From: Pseudonocardiales bacterium
GTDB lineage: Bacteria; Actinomycetota; Actinomycetes; Mycobacteriales; Pseudonocardiaceae
Length of the DNA stretch: 58,089 bases
Direction: 5' to 3'
Assembly (NCBI GenBank): GCA_019244165.1
Contig: JAFATA010000081.1
Coordinates: forward strand, 1-58,089
Below the pieces are notes generated by a model, which saw only the letters and a list, made by a program, of their open reading frames with translations, was not told the DNA's origin and ran no database searches. Both the position numbers and the translations under genes were made by a program. Shown here one piece after another: positions 26,893-36,874 of this stretch (position 1 is the stretch's first letter; each line of letters begins with the position of its first letter).

Positions 26893-27585
26893 TCAGGGGG
26901 TAGATGTGGCGGTGTCAAGTGTGGCGGTGTCAAGTGTGAAAGCCGTACCGTGCCCGGCGCGATGTCGCTTCGCCTCCTCAAACCGACGGCTTACCTCGGC
27001 CCAGTTCACGACGTTCCAGAAGGCCTCGACGTAGTCGGCACGTGAGGCTGGGTACCGCAAGTAGTAGGCGTGCTCCCACAGGTCGAGCCCGAGGATCGGG
27101 ACCTCTTCCGCGGTGAGCGGGGAGTCTTCGTTGGGAAGGCTGTAGACCACCAGCCGGTCGCGCGCCCGCACCAGCCATGCCCAGCCGCTGCCCAGGTGAG
27201 CGTTCGCGACCCGCGAGAACCGCTCCCGGAACGCCGAGAACGAACCGAACTCCTCCGTGATGGCCGCAGCGAGGCGGCCGGAGGGCTTCCCGCCACCGTC
27301 CTTGCTCAAGATCGTCCAGTAGAGGGAGTGGTTCGCGTGTCCGCCGCCGTAGTTACGCACCGCATTGCGGGAGTCCTCGGAGATCTTGCCGATGTTCCAC
27401 AGCACGTCTTCGATGGATGGCTCGCCCACCCAAGGCAGGCTGCCGATAGTGCCCAGAGCCGCGTTCAGTTGATCGATGTAGCGACGGTGGTGCTGGATGT
27501 GGTGCAACTCCATGGTTCGTGCGTCGATGAAAGGCTCGAGCGTGTTGTAACCATACGACAGATCAGGAAGGCTGTAGGTGCTCAT
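26893..27585 (-). CDS. sodA: Superoxide dismutase (Fe/Mn family)
   Basis: 230 residues with all four metal ligands in place: His in LHHIQHHRRYIDQLN, His in GGHANHSLYWTIL, Asp and His in GLDLWEHAYYLRYP. SOD dismutes superoxide in the cytoplasm. ATG at 27585 with GGAAGGAG upstream; the frame continues 225 codons further but without family similarity. The last 20 residues (GTAFTLDTATLDTATSTP) are an unusual Thr-rich tail encoded by a small TLDTA duplication. Being next to the CO dehydrogenase locus, it could handle superoxide formed by the flavin subunit (inference). Confidence 0.93.
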   Translation of the reverse strand: MSTYSLPDLSYGYNTLEPFIDARTMELHHIQHHRRYIDQLNAALGTIGSLPWVGEPSIEDVLWNIGKISEDSRNAVRNYGGGHANHSLYWTILSKDGGGKPSGRLAAAITEEFGSFSAFRERFSRVANAHLGSGWAWLVRARDRLVVYSLPNEDSPLTAEEVPILGLDLWEHAYYLRYPASRADYVEAFWNVVNWAEVSRRFEEAKRHRAGHGTAFTLDTATLDTATSTP

Positions 27586-28192
27586 AGGCTCCTTCCTGGA
27601 CTGCAGCCCTGAACTGGCCCTGACCTGGGGGCTCTGGCGGTCCATATTTTCCCCATCGTACACGGAGAATGAGCGGTGGCGCGCGTCGCGCGCCCCGGAG
27701 AAAGCTGTCTCTATGATCGTTTTCGGCTCATCGGCGTGATCATTTGTCGCCTCCCCGAACATACCTCTGTGGATCAGGTTCGGTTCGGCTGGCCGCCCGG
27801 GACTGCGCCGTGCGGGTGGTCCCAGGCAGCCGACCGTTGGCCGGTGCCGAGGAGGAGGTTTGCTGAGGACGGCGCTCAGCAAATGGCCGCACAGCCGCGG
27901 CGTTCGGAGTAAAGCGCGGCTCTTCGTCGTCGGGACCACACCTGTGGGCGCCTTCGAGTACCGGAGACTCTCAGGTCTGGACCTGCCAGCGACCGCGCGC
28001 CGTAGGGTCCGCCGCGGCAACGGTTGGTCAACCAGGACTCGCGCCGACGGCCCCTTCCAGGCAGGTCCGGCAATGCACCCCGGTTCGACGGGCTTGCGCC
28101 CCTGCGCGCTGGCCGGGTGCCGATCGCCGAAGAAAAGCTGGTGGCCAGAAGTGGCCGCCGCTCGGCTCACCGACTCAAGAGAGGTGGCGCTG
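27586..28192. other. 607-base divergent intergenic region (sodA / secreted protein)
   Basis: No convincing gene on either strand. It should hold the sodA promoter (leftward) and that of the secreted-protein gene (rightward). A perfect 9-bp inverted repeat, TTTGCTGAG ... CTCAGCAAA (27859-27867 and 27875-27883, 7-base gap), is the only clear symmetrical element and may be an operator or a hairpin. Confidence 0.5.
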
Positions 28193-29575
28193 GTGACTCC
28201 CCGCACACCACGCTTCGTCCGCTGGAGCCTGGCTGCTGTCGCGGCCACGCTGCCGATCACGATGATGGCGCCCTGGCAGGCCCAGGCTGGCTCCGAGCCG
28301 GCTGCGCGGGCGGGCAGCGCAGTGTCGGCGGGTAACGCAGTGTCGGCGGGTAACGTTATTCCGGTGACTCAACCGGATGGTGAAGCCACGGACGGTGAGG
28401 CCATGGCCCTGACCGCTGATAAACCAGACCCAAACCCGGACCCAGCTCGTAAGGGGCGGAACAATGAGCGCCACCGCAAGTTGAAGGCCGCGCCGAATGG
28501 CGGCGGAGGCAAGGCGCCCAACCCGAACTGCACGTTGATCGTCCCGCCCGCGCCACTCACCGCGCAGGGCTTGGCCACCCCCTACCAGTTGATGGCGACA
28601 AACCCCCGCAACGGTCCCTGCCATGAGGTCAACGCCAACCAGTCGGCGTTTGTCGAAGCCACGATTATCGATCCAGCGACGGGCGCAGTGGCGATCTACC
28701 GACCGCTGGTCATCGACCGGGGGACCCAGCCGGCGGTCCGGCCGGTCGTGCCGAGGCTGTCCCCGGGGTCCGTGGTCGGGTTGTGGTTCGGTTTCCAGGG
28801 CAACACCTTAATCCTGCGTGGCGCTAGGGGCGGCTGCGTCAACGGGTTGCCGGGCTCACCGTTCGGGGAGTTCGCCTACTGTGGCGCCGCAGAGTTCTTC
28901 CATGCAGCCAACGCCGCGATCGGCGCTGGCAAACTGAGGGTGCCGCCGGTTGGCATGGCCCGCGACGGTCAGCCCTGCCCGACCACCCGCGACTTCGCGA
29001 TAGTCGATCAGGACCAGAGTGACAACCTCACCACCCGTTACCTGGCGTTGCGCAATGGGCGCACCGCGCAGTACAACGCGGCGAATATTGCGGCGCTGCC
29101 CGTGCGCACCGTTCTCAAAAACGCCAGCGACAACGAGCTGTTGACCGCGTTCATCGACCCCGCGCTGGGTTGTGTTCCCTTCACCGCCCCTGACCTCACC
29201 GCCGGTGGGGCGCCCGGGTCATCGTTGGCGCTCAACGAGCTGCAGGCCGCAGCCTCGCAGACGCAGCCGATGGCGCTGGTCCCGCCCAATGATCTCATGG
29301 TGCGGGTCCACGGAAGGCCGAGTGCAGCCAAGGTCAACCTGTATCGAGCCGGGGTGGACCAGCCGCCGCTGAACCCCGCGGTCGATACTGCGAGGAACTA
29401 CTGCCGGATGCTGGCCGGTATCGCCCCAGCGCGGTTGCGCCTTGACCGCCCCCTCACCATCCGTGCTCCCTCCCCGGACCCGGCTGCGGCGAGGAACCTG
29501 TTCACCTTCCTGCGGCAGCGGCTGCGGGCCTCGCTTATTGACCTGGCCTGCGTTCCCCCCCGGCGGAGGGGCTGA
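28193..29575 (+). CDS. Secreted actinobacterial protein of unknown function
   Basis: 460 residues from GTG 28193 (GAGAGG 8 bases upstream). Signal peptide VTPRTPRFVRWSLAAVAATLPITMMAPWQAQA with cleavage after AQA. Then a low-complexity linker containing an 18-bp in-frame tandem duplication (SAGNAV units, 28319-28354), a Pro/Asp/Lys-rich stretch, and from about residue 105 a globular domain: NCTLIVPPAPLTAQGLATPYQL, GPCHEVNANQSAFVEATIIDPATG, VVGLWFGFQGNTLILRG. Six or more Cys in the mature part suggest disulfides. I know no function. Confidence 0.85.
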   Translation: MTPRTPRFVRWSLAAVAATLPITMMAPWQAQAGSEPAARAGSAVSAGNAVSAGNVIPVTQPDGEATDGEAMALTADKPDPNPDPARKGRNNERHRKLKAAPNGGGGKAPNPNCTLIVPPAPLTAQGLATPYQLMATNPRNGPCHEVNANQSAFVEATIIDPATGAVAIYRPLVIDRGTQPAVRPVVPRLSPGSVVGLWFGFQGNTLILRGARGGCVNGLPGSPFGEFAYCGAAEFFHAANAAIGAGKLRVPPVGMARDGQPCPTTRDFAIVDQDQSDNLTTRYLALRNGRTAQYNAANIAALPVRTVLKNASDNELLTAFIDPALGCVPFTAPDLTAGGAPGSSLALNELQAAASQTQPMALVPPNDLMVRVHGRPSAAKVNLYRAGVDQPPLNPAVDTARNYCRMLAGIAPARLRLDRPLTIRAPSPDPAAARNLFTFLRQRLRASLIDLACVPPRRRG

Positions 29576-29704
29576 GGGTGCGGATGACCGACTTCCGCGC
29601 TCGTCGAGTCAGCCGAGGTGCTGGTACCTGCGCCCACCGCGATGCTCGCCAGTCAGCTCTGACCGCGGCCTCGAGGCGAGGGCCACGACCCCAAGGCGAC
29701 ATTA

Positions 29705-29890
29705 TTAGTAACGACCACCCGAGTGGACGATATTCACAAACCCGTACCATATGTTGTGAAGAATTGCGCTAAGGCTGGCAGCGGCCTCCGGAACGGAGTT
29801 TGCGATGAAACTTCCCAGTAAGTCCAAGAGAAGGAGGATCAAAATGATGACGATGAAGAAAGTGAACACCTTCTCTATTGCCCTTACCAT
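29705..29890 (-). CDS. 61-residue membrane protein
   Basis: MVRAIEKVFTFFIVIILILLLLDLLGSFI is one hydrophobic helix after a short basic start, followed by ANSVPEAAASLSAILHNIWYGFVNIVHSG, which could be a second interfacial helix. AGGAGG stands 7 bases before ATG 29890, an unusually good site. It resembles in size and architecture the small membrane proteins of the cox locus but no sequence motif is shared. Isolated, on the same strand as the histidine kinase downstream of that gene. Confidence 0.7.
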   Translation of the reverse strand: MVRAIEKVFTFFIVIILILLLLDLLGSFIANSVPEAAASLSAILHNIWYGFVNIVHSGGRY

Positions 29891-30198
29891 CGAATTTCCT
29901 CCTGCGCGGGCGTTGTGACTGGATAGTGAGCTCAACGAGAACCATCTCACAGACGCGGTGTGCCCTTGAGACCTGGGTGGGCGCCGGGCACCTGTACTCG
30001 CCGACCGGGCGCATGGCACCCAGCGCCGCTACTGGGCGCTGCTCCGGATCGCCGTGCGTAACCACACGCACTAGGGTACGGCCTGTGTCCAGATCTCCAC
30101 ACACTGCGACGGAGTCCGTCCCCCAGATGGATGCACGAGGCCCGGTATGGCGGAGCCCGGCAGGAGGTGCTGTGGCCTATATGGGGCCTATATGGGGC
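29891..30198. other. 308-base intergenic region, no gene seen
   Basis: Lies downstream of the hybrid kinase and upstream of the 61-residue membrane protein. A near-direct repeat TATATGGGGCC (30178-30200) sits right after the kinase stop. No clear hairpin or promoter was found. Confidence 0.4.
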
Positions 30199-33100
30199 CT
30201 AGAGCGGGGTGGTGGCGTCGGTGGGTTCGGCCTCCGCGGGGGCGTCCAGGTGTGCCTGGATCAGTCGCAGGAGCAGGTCGGTGTCCACGGGTTTGGTGAC
30301 ATAGGCGTTCGCCCCAGAGGCCAGGCTCTTCGCTCGGTCTTCCTTCATCGCCTTCGCGGTCACCGCGATGATGGGCAGGTCTGCGTAACGGCTCATGCTG
30401 CGGATCGCGGCGATCGTCGCGTTACCGTCCAGCTCGGGCATCATCACGTCCATCAGGACCAGCGTGATGTCCTCGTTGCGCTCCAGCGCGCGGATCCCGG
30501 CCACTCCGTTGTCGGCGAAGACGACGCGCAGGGCGTGGGCCTCCAGCATGCTGCTCAACGCGAAGACGTTGCGGAGGTCGTCGTCGACGATCAGGATCTT
30601 CTCCCCGTGGAAGCGCAGCGGCGTCTCGCCGCGCGCCGGGCGCAGTTGCGGCAGCGACCGGGCCGCCGATGCCAGTTCCGGTGGGCCGGGCATGTCGAGG
30701 AAGGTGCCCTGGACCGTGTCCTCGGGACCCGCCGGTGGGGAGGGCTCGGCGATTTCAGGCAGGTAGAGCGTGAAGACGCTGCCGACCCCGGGGTCGCTGC
30801 GGACCGTCAGCTCGCCACCGAGCAGCTGAGTCAGCTGGCGGCTGATCGACAGCCCGAGCCCGGTGCCGCCGTACCGCCGGCTGGTCGTCCCGTCAGCCTG
30901 CTGGAACGCTTCAAAGATCACAGACAGTTTGTCCGCGGGGATCCCGATACCGGTGTCCGCCACCTCGAAGGCCACCCGAGCGGGTGCGGCGCGCAGCGCG
31001 TCGCCCTCCACCTCCTGCGGTGAGGCCGGCCGGATCCGCAGCGTCACCCCGCCCTCGTCGGTAAACTTCACCGCGTTGGACATTAGGTTGCGCAACACCT
31101 GCTGCAAGCGCTGCTCGTCGGTGCGCAGCATCGCTGGCAGCGCCGGATCCAGCTCCACAGTGAAGTGCAGCGCTTTCTCGGCGGCCAGTGGCTCGCACAG
31201 CGTTTTGACGTAGTTCACCACGGCGGTCATCGTCACATCGGACAGCGACGGTTCCATCCGCCCGGCTTCGACCTTGGCCAGATCCAGGATGTCGTTGATC
31301 ATCTGAAGCAGGTCGCTGCCGGCGGAGTGGATGGTCTTGGCGAATTCCACCTGCTTGTCCGACAGGTTCCCGTCCAGGTTGTCGGCCAGCAGCTTCGCCA
31401 GCACCAGCGCGCTGTTGAGCGGGGTACGTAGCTCATGGGACATGTTCGCCATGAAGTCCGATTTGTAGCGCGACGCGGCGGCCAGCTGGGCGGCCCGCTC
31501 CTCGATCTCCTGGCGGGCAAGCTCGATCTCGGCGTTCTTGATCTCGATGGCGCGGTTCTGGGTCGCCAGCAGGGCGGCCTTCTCGGCTAGCTCGGTGTTG
31601 GACTTCTGCAGCTCGTGCTGCTGGGCCTGCAGCCGCTGCGAACCCAAGGTCAGCTCCTGGGTCAGCCGCTGCGACTCGGCCAGCAGCGCCTCGGTGCGGG
31701 AGTTGGCCAGGATGGTGTTGACGTTCAAGCCAATCGTCTCGCGAAGCCGTTCCAGCAGGTCCCGATGCACCGTGGGGAACTCGTTGACCGAGGCAAGCTC
31801 GATCACTCCCAGCGCTTGGTCTTCGAACAGCAACGGCAGCACCAGCAAGTTGGTCGGTGCGGCGTGGCCGAGGCCGGAACTGATCGCGGCATAGTCCGGG
31901 GGCGCCCCGGTGACCAAGATTGTCCGCTTGTCCAACGCCGCCTGCCCGACCAGTGACTCGCCGAGGGCAAAGCGACGGATCGCCGTGGGATCGTGGATGC
32001 CGTAACCGGCGGTGAACTCGAGGACCGTCGGCCCGTCATCCCCGGTGCGGACCCGGAAGAATGCCCCTTGCTGGGCTGATACCAGGGGGGCGAGCTCGCT
32101 GAGCACCAGCGAGGCGACGGCGGTCAAGTCGCGGTGGCCCTGCATGAGACTGGACAGCCGCGCCAGGTTGGTCTTGAGCCAGTCCTGTTCCTGGTTAGTC
32201 CGGGTGGCCTCCTTGAGGTTGGCGACCATCTGGTTGATGTTGTCCTTGAGCTCGGCAACCTCACCGGAAGCGTCGACGGTGATCTGGCGGGTCAGATCGC
32301 CCGCGGTCACCGCGGTGGCCACCGCGGCAATGGCGCGTACCTGGGTCGTGAGGTTGCCGGCCAGGCGGTTGACGTTCTCGGTCAGCCGCTGCCACGTGCC
32401 GGACACCCCGATCACCTCGGCCTGCCCGCCGAGCTTGCCTTCGGTGCCGACCTCGCGGGCCACCCGGGTGACCTCAGCGGCGAACGCGGACAGCCGGTCC
32501 ACCATGGTGTTGATCGTGGTCTTGAGTTCCAGGATCTCACCGCGGGCGTCCACGTCGATCTTTCTGGACAAATCTCCGCTGGCCACCGCGGTGGTCACCT
32601 GGGCGATGTTGCGCACCTGGCTGGTCAGGTTGTGGGCCATGAAGTTCACGTTGTCGGTGAGGTCCTTCCAGATGCCGGCGACGTTGGGTACCCGAGCCTG
32701 GCCACCCAAGGTGCCTTCGGTGCCGACCTCACGGGCCACCCGGGTGACCTCGTCGGCGAACGCCCCCAACGTGTCAACCATCCGGTTGATCGTCTCGGCC
32801 AGTGCGGCGACCTCGCCCCGAGCCTCGACGGTAATCTTCTTCGACAGGTCACCGCCCGCCACCGCGGTCGCTACTGTGGCGATGCTGCGCACCTGGCTGG
32901 TCAGGTTCTCCGCCATGCCGTTGACGTTGTCGGTAAGCGCCTTCCAGATGCCGGCCACCCCGCGCACCCGGGCCTGGTTGCCGAGCTTGCCCTCGTTGCC
33001 CACCTCGTGGGCCACCCGGGTGACCTCGTCAGCGAAGGCGGAGAGTTGATCGACCATGGTGTTGAGGGTGTCCCGGAGCTCCAGGATCTCGCCGCGGGCG

Positions 33101-34059
33101 GCTACGGTGATCTTGCGGCTGAGATCGCCCCGAGCCACCGCGGTCGCCACTAGGGCGATGCTGCGCACCTGGTCGGTGAGGTTGCCGGCCATCACGTTGA
33201 CCGACTCGGTGAGATCCCGCCACGTCCCGGCCACGCCGGGCACCTGCGCTTGGCCGCCCAGCCGGCCTTCGCTGCCGACCTCCCGGGCCACCCGGGTCAC
33301 CTCCGCAGCGAATGCGGAGAGTTGGTCCACCATGGTGTTGAGCGTCTCTTTGAGTTCCAGCAACTCGCCGGAGACCTCGACGGTGATCTTGTGGTTGAGG
33401 TCTCCGCGGGCTACCGAGGTGGCTACTTGGGAGATGTCGCGCACCTGAGCGGTGAGGTTGCCGGCCATCACGTTGACCGAGTCGGTGAGGTCCCGCCACG
33501 TCCCGGCCACCCCCGGGACGTGCGCCTGGCCGCCCAGCCGGCCCTCGGTGCCGACCTCGCGGGCCACCCGGGTCACCTCTGCGGCGAAGAGCGACAATTG
33601 ATCAAGCAACCTGTTGACAGTACGCCCCAATCGGGCGAAGTCGCCCCGCAGCGGCTGGTCAGACACCCGGGAAGACAGATCACCCTCGGACACTGCGGCC
33701 AGCACCCTCGCCAGTTCGGTGGTCGGCCGGGTCAGGTCATCGACCAGGCCGTTGATCGCCGAAGCGGCCAGTGACCACCCGCCGGCGCCCTCATCGGCGA
33801 GCCGCTCGCCGGTCCGACCGTCGCGGCCGACCGCCTCGCGCACCCGGATCAGCTCGCTGACCAGCGATTGGTTACGCTGCGCGATTTGATTGACCACGGT
33901 GGCGATCCGGCCGGTGAGGCTGGTGTCGGTGACCATCAGGCGGCGGCGGAAGTTGCCGTCGCGAAGCTCCTCCAGAGCCTGCAGGATTCGTTCCAGCACG
34001 GCGGACTCGAGCGGAGCGAGCCGCTGCGATTCTGCGGCCGACACGGGCTGCGCGCTCAC
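30199..34059 (-). CDS. Soluble poly-HAMP hybrid histidine kinase (group III / Nik1-like)
   Basis: 1286 residues, no transmembrane helix. Order: N-terminal coiled region; a HAMP-like segment; five consecutive 92-residue HAMP repeats at about 157-615 (each FA[A/D]EVTRVA.EVG.EG.LG ... TVNVMA.NLT.QVR.I..V..AVA.GDL..KI.V...GE...L); GAF (about 655-790); long coiled coil; HisKA with phospho-His about 875 ([10 protein letters not shown]); HATPase with N box [13 protein letters not shown] and DTGIGIP; C-terminal receiver with phospho-Asp about 1203 ([12 protein letters not shown]). Fungal group III kinases with this plan sense osmotic stress. GTG 34059 is preceded by GGGAGG. It is divergent from the sigma-B cascade, so a stress input to that cascade is likely (inference). 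Confidence 0.93.
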   Translation of the reverse strand: MSAQPVSAAESQRLAPLESAVLERILQALEELRDGNFRRRLMVTDTSLTGRIATVVNQIAQRNQSLVSELIRVREAVGRDGRTGERLADEGAGGWSLAASAINGLVDDLTRPTTELARVLAAVSEGDLSSRVSDQPLRGDFARLGRTVNRLLDQLSLFAAEVTRVAREVGTEGRLGGQAHVPGVAGTWRDLTDSVNVMAGNLTAQVRDISQVATSVARGDLNHKITVEVSGELLELKETLNTMVDQLSAFAAEVTRVAREVGSEGRLGGQAQVPGVAGTWRDLTESVNVMAGNLTDQVRSIALVATAVARGDLSRKITVAARGEILELRDTLNTMVDQLSAFADEVTRVAHEVGNEGKLGNQARVRGVAGIWKALTDNVNGMAENLTSQVRSIATVATAVAGGDLSKKITVEARGEVAALAETINRMVDTLGAFADEVTRVAREVGTEGTLGGQARVPNVAGIWKDLTDNVNFMAHNLTSQVRNIAQVTTAVASGDLSRKIDVDARGEILELKTTINTMVDRLSAFAAEVTRVAREVGTEGKLGGQAEVIGVSGTWQRLTENVNRLAGNLTTQVRAIAAVATAVTAGDLTRQITVDASGEVAELKDNINQMVANLKEATRTNQEQDWLKTNLARLSSLMQGHRDLTAVASLVLSELAPLVSAQQGAFFRVRTGDDGPTVLEFTAGYGIHDPTAIRRFALGESLVGQAALDKRTILVTGAPPDYAAISSGLGHAAPTNLLVLPLLFEDQALGVIELASVNEFPTVHRDLLERLRETIGLNVNTILANSRTEALLAESQRLTQELTLGSQRLQAQQHELQKSNTELAEKAALLATQNRAIEIKNAEIELARQEIEERAAQLAAASRYKSDFMANMSHELRTPLNSALVLAKLLADNLDGNLSDKQVEFAKTIHSAGSDLLQMINDILDLAKVEAGRMEPSLSDVTMTAVVNYVKTLCEPLAAEKALHFTVELDPALPAMLRTDEQRLQQVLRNLMSNAVKFTDEGGVTLRIRPASPQEVEGDALRAAPARVAFEVADTGIGIPADKLSVIFEAFQQADGTTSRRYGGTGLGLSISRQLTQLLGGELTVRSDPGVGSVFTLYLPEIAEPSPPAGPEDTVQGTFLDMPGPPELASAARSLPQLRPARGETPLRFHGEKILIVDDDLRNVFALSSMLEAHALRVVFADNGVAGIRALERNEDITLVLMDVMMPELDGNATIAAIRSMSRYADLPIIAVTAKAMKEDRAKSLASGANAYVTKPVDTDLLLRLIQAHLDAPAEAEPTDATTPL

Positions 34060-34206
34060 GGTAAGCCTCCCAGAACGTCCCAGTGCTGAAAACGTCACAG
34101 TGTTAATGCGCGCAGCGTGCCACGATGAGCGGTGGACTGCGACCCGAGCCCCCGGATGAGCTGGCTATCCTGGGCGCGACGCGATCGAATCGGGTGAGGA
34201 GATGCG

Positions 34207-35787
34207 ATGGCATCTGACGTGGGCCCGGTTGCCGATCTGCTCATGCCGGGGCTGTCCGGACTGCTGGACGACATCGACCAGGCCGTGATCGTGCACGACG
34301 CCTCGAGCCGGATTCAACTGATCAACAGGGCGGCCCGCCGGCTATTTCCGGATCTGGATCTCGGCGATGAGTTCGGAGGCGATGAGTGGGGCGGCAGTGG
34401 CGAGTTCTTCGTCACCGAAGCCGGCGGGCGCCGGGTCAGGGGACGGCTGCGGCGGCTTGCCAGCGGCTGGCACGCCTGGGTGGTCAGCGATATCGGTCCG
34501 GACCCGGGGGGTGCGGACACCGGGGGTCCGGGCATCGGGGATTCGGATGCCCCGGGTGGGCCGGTTGACCAGCAGGGCTTCATGCTGGAGGCAAGCCGGG
34601 AACTGGCCTCAGGGGTGAGTCACGAGGCAGCGGTGGCCGCCTTGGTCCGGCTGGCTGTCCCGGCCGTGGGAGAGCAGGCCGCGGTGCTCCTGCCGGTACA
34701 GCGAGCCCGAGTGTCCTGGTGGCGTGCCGGCGGTGCGGCTGCGCCGGCTCATGGGGTGGCCCGGGCGCCGGCCCTGCGAACGGCCCCGGTGCTGGCCAGC
34801 GCGCTGCTGGGCAGCGCTGCGGAGCCCACCACCGTGCCGCCCGGCGAGCTGGCCGAGTTGGCTGCGGTGCTCGGGCCCGACGTCGCTGAGCGCGTGCCGG
34901 TCATTGCGGCACCCCTGCGGGGACCGGATCGGACCGAGGGACTGCTCATCGTGGTCCGGCCCGTCGCAACCCCGTTACTCGCCCAGCTGGCGGGGCTGGC
35001 CGGGCCGACGCTGGGCGCCAGCCGTCGGCGGCGCGAGCAGGCCAAAGCGCTCGCCCAGCTGCAGGCCCCACTGCTGCCCCCACGGCCGGACTCACTGCCC
35101 GAGCTGCCCGGGGTGCAGCTCGGCGTGGCCTACCGGGCAGCCGGTGAGCTGGCAGTGGGCGGTGACTTCTACCTGGTCCGTCCCACTGCTGACGGCGGCG
35201 CCCTGCTCGGGCTCGGCGACGTCTGCGGCAAGGGGGCTGAGGCCCTCGCGGAGAGCGGCCGGGTGCAGCACGCGCTGGTTGCCCTGATGGTCGTCGAGCA
35301 GGACCCGACCCGGTTGCTGTACCTCCTCAACCGGGCACTGCTGGCCGCCGGACGGACCGTCTTCACCACCCTGATGCTCGGCGCGCTGCAGCCCGCGGAC
35401 GTGGGGTGCCAGCTCACGCTCGCCACCGGGGGCCACCCCGCCCCGATGGTGCTGCGCGGCAGCGGCCACGTCGAAGAGATCGGGGTGCCCGGAACGGTGG
35501 TGGGCATCCTGCCCGACGCCCGTTTCGGGCGGACCACGATCACGCTGGCGCCAGGGGAGATGTGCCTGTTCTACAGCGACGGCGTCACCGAGGCCGGCCG
35601 GCGCATCGCCGAGCGCCAGGAACAGTTCGGCCCGGCCCGGTTGGCCGCTTGCCTGGGCGGCTGCGCAGGGATGACCGCGCAGGCGGTGGCAACCCGCGTG
35701 GAGCGCGCCGTCACCGCCTGGCTGGGTCGCAGCGATGGCGACGACCTTGCCGTACTGGCGATCCGCGCCGTCGAACGTGGTAGGTAG
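34207..35787 (+). CDS. rsbU: PP2C/SpoIIE-type serine phosphatase with PAS and GAF-like sensor regions
   Basis: 526 residues. About 15-90 PAS-like (LDDIDQAVIVHDASSRIQLINRAARRLF), about 120-275 GAF-like, and about 285-520 a SpoIIE phosphatase with the metal acids in place: VGGDFYLV, LGLGDVCGKGAEAL, CLFYSDGVTEAG and GRSDGDDLAVLAI. The canonical YD of the first motif is YL, a change tolerated in SpoIIE itself. Such enzymes dephosphorylate the STAS antagonist and thereby release the sigma factor. ATG with GAGGAG upstream. First gene of the cascade. Confidence 0.88.
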   Translation: MASDVGPVADLLMPGLSGLLDDIDQAVIVHDASSRIQLINRAARRLFPDLDLGDEFGGDEWGGSGEFFVTEAGGRRVRGRLRRLASGWHAWVVSDIGPDPGGADTGGPGIGDSDAPGGPVDQQGFMLEASRELASGVSHEAAVAALVRLAVPAVGEQAAVLLPVQRARVSWWRAGGAAAPAHGVARAPALRTAPVLASALLGSAAEPTTVPPGELAELAAVLGPDVAERVPVIAAPLRGPDRTEGLLIVVRPVATPLLAQLAGLAGPTLGASRRRREQAKALAQLQAPLLPPRPDSLPELPGVQLGVAYRAAGELAVGGDFYLVRPTADGGALLGLGDVCGKGAEALAESGRVQHALVALMVVEQDPTRLLYLLNRALLAAGRTVFTTLMLGALQPADVGCQLTLATGGHPAPMVLRGSGHVEEIGVPGTVVGILPDARFGRTTITLAPGEMCLFYSDGVTEAGRRIAERQEQFGPARLAACLGGCAGMTAQAVATRVERAVTAWLGRSDGDDLAVLAIRAVERGR

Positions 35788-35852
35788 CCGGTGGCACCGA
35801 TTGGGTACCCCGCAACACCCCTTCTTTGGCCCCCGAAGCTCGGACCTCTATC

Positions 35853-36224
35853 GTGACGAAGGTGGACAGTGACTTCACCGCCGACATCATCGGCTTGCAG
35901 GTTGCCGAGCATGGGCCCGACGCGCGTGTGGTCACGGTGACCGGGGAGGTCGATACGCTCACCGCGCCGAGACTGTCCAGTTTCCTGACGACGCAGCTGG
36001 CTGCGGCCCGGGTTGTGGTGGTGGATCTGGATGGGGTGGAGTTCCTGGGATCCGCCGGGTTGTCCGCGCTGTTTGAGGCCAACGAGCTCGCCGTCCGGGA
36101 ACACCGTGCGCTGCGCCTGGTGTGCCACTCCCGAATCGCTAACCGGGCGCTGGAAGCCACCGCGCTGCGAGAGCACTTCACCTTCGCCGACACCGTGCCA
36201 GAGGCCGTGAAGGACCCGCTCTGA
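35853..36224 (+). CDS. rsbV: STAS anti-sigma factor antagonist (RsbV-like)
   Basis: About 123 residues: VVTVTGEVDTLTAPRLSSFL, VVVVDLDGVEFLGSAGLSALFEANELA, with the phosphorylatable Ser in GSAGLS, then LRLVCHSRIANRALEATAL. The unphosphorylated form binds the anti-sigma kinase and frees sigma. GTG 35853 is the most likely start; an upstream TTG at 35826 is possible. A GGGTAC element lies 45 bases upstream (35803-35808), hinting at sigma-B autocontrol, though its -35 partner is poor. Confidence 0.9.
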   Translation: MTKVDSDFTADIIGLQVAEHGPDARVVTVTGEVDTLTAPRLSSFLTTQLAAARVVVVDLDGVEFLGSAGLSALFEANELAVREHRALRLVCHSRIANRALEATALREHFTFADTVPEAVKDPL

Positions 36225-36335
36225 GGGGTGGTCCGTGGGCCGTTGATGGGGGTTTGACTGATATCGGAACGGGAATACCGCAGGCAGGACTGATGCGCCC
36301 ACATGGGATGTTACTGAGGAGTGAAGGAGACAGCG

Positions 36336-36398
36336 GTGGCCCCTGCAGCCGGAAGCGTCGCGTCCACCCGTACCGCAGACGCGGCCCGATCACGGTGA
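36336..36398 (+). CDS. 20-codon leader ORF coupled to the anti-sigma gene
   Basis: GTG at 36336 has the best ribosome site in this region (GAAGGAG 6 bases upstream). It encodes VAPAAGSVASTRTADAARSR and stops at 36396-36398, where TGA overlaps the GTG start of the anti-sigma gene (GTGA). The downstream start has no good site of its own, so it may be translated by coupling. Confidence 0.45.
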   Translation: MAPAAGSVASTRTADAARSR

Positions 36399-36874
36399 CC
36401 TACGTGGAGAGAGACCGCTCGACCCCGGACAGTGGTACCCGGCCGGCAGCCCCCTCTCGGGAAGGCTCCTCCCGGGAGAGGCTGGTGTTGGTCCTTGAGC
36501 TGCGCACCGCGGCGAGCACGAACGTAATCCCCACAATCCGTACGGTCGCCGCCGATCTCGCCGCGCGCGCCGATTTCGACCTTGACGCGATCGATGACCT
36601 GCGGATGGCCGTGGACGACCTCTGCGCCATGGTGGTCCGGATCGCCGCCGATAAGACCGGGCTGAGGTGTGCCTTCACCGTTCGGCCCGAGCGGATCGAG
36701 GTGGACGTCGAGATAGACATAGCGGATCCGTTGCCGACCGGCTCGTTTGGCTGGAGAGTTCTGGAGTGCCTCACCGACGGGGTTAGCGTGTTGTCGCTGC
36801 CCGCTGGCTCTGAGGGCCATGACCGGGTGTGTATCACCGTGGTCAAGCAGGCCGTAAGAGCGCAGCGGCCGTGA
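36395..36874 (+). CDS. rsbW: Anti-sigma factor / serine kinase (RsbW-like HATPase)
   Basis: 159 residues from GTG 36395. The GHKL ATPase part is recognisable though divergent: LELRTAASTNVIPTIRTVAADLAARADFDLDAIDDLRMAVDDLCAMVV (N box region with D/E), IEVDVEIDIADP and GSFGWRVLECLTDGVSVLSL. This kinase would bind the sigma factor and phosphorylate the STAS protein. The stop overlaps the sigma factor start (GTGA at 36871), giving equal translation of kinase and sigma, as usual for these pairs. An alternative longer start at 36254 is unlikely. Confidence 0.85.
   Translation: MTYVERDRSTPDSGTRPAAPSREGSSRERLVLVLELRTAASTNVIPTIRTVAADLAARADFDLDAIDDLRMAVDDLCAMVVRIAADKTGLRCAFTVRPERIEVDVEIDIADPLPTGSFGWRVLECLTDGVSVLSLPAGSEGHDRVCITVVKQAVRAQRP

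Noticed and set aside
27676..27912. 78-codon forward ORF in the sodA upstream region
   Set aside because: No homology pattern, no ribosome site; more likely promoter DNA.
30199..34059. Plus-strand ORFs of 300-plus codons opposite the hybrid kinase
   Set aside because: Antisense shadows of a high-GC gene; the minus frame has uninterrupted domain matches.
35803..35808. GGGTAC as -10 box of a sigma-B promoter before the STAS gene
   Set aside because: The expected -35 position reads GTAG instead of GTTT, so the match is too weak to list as a promoter.
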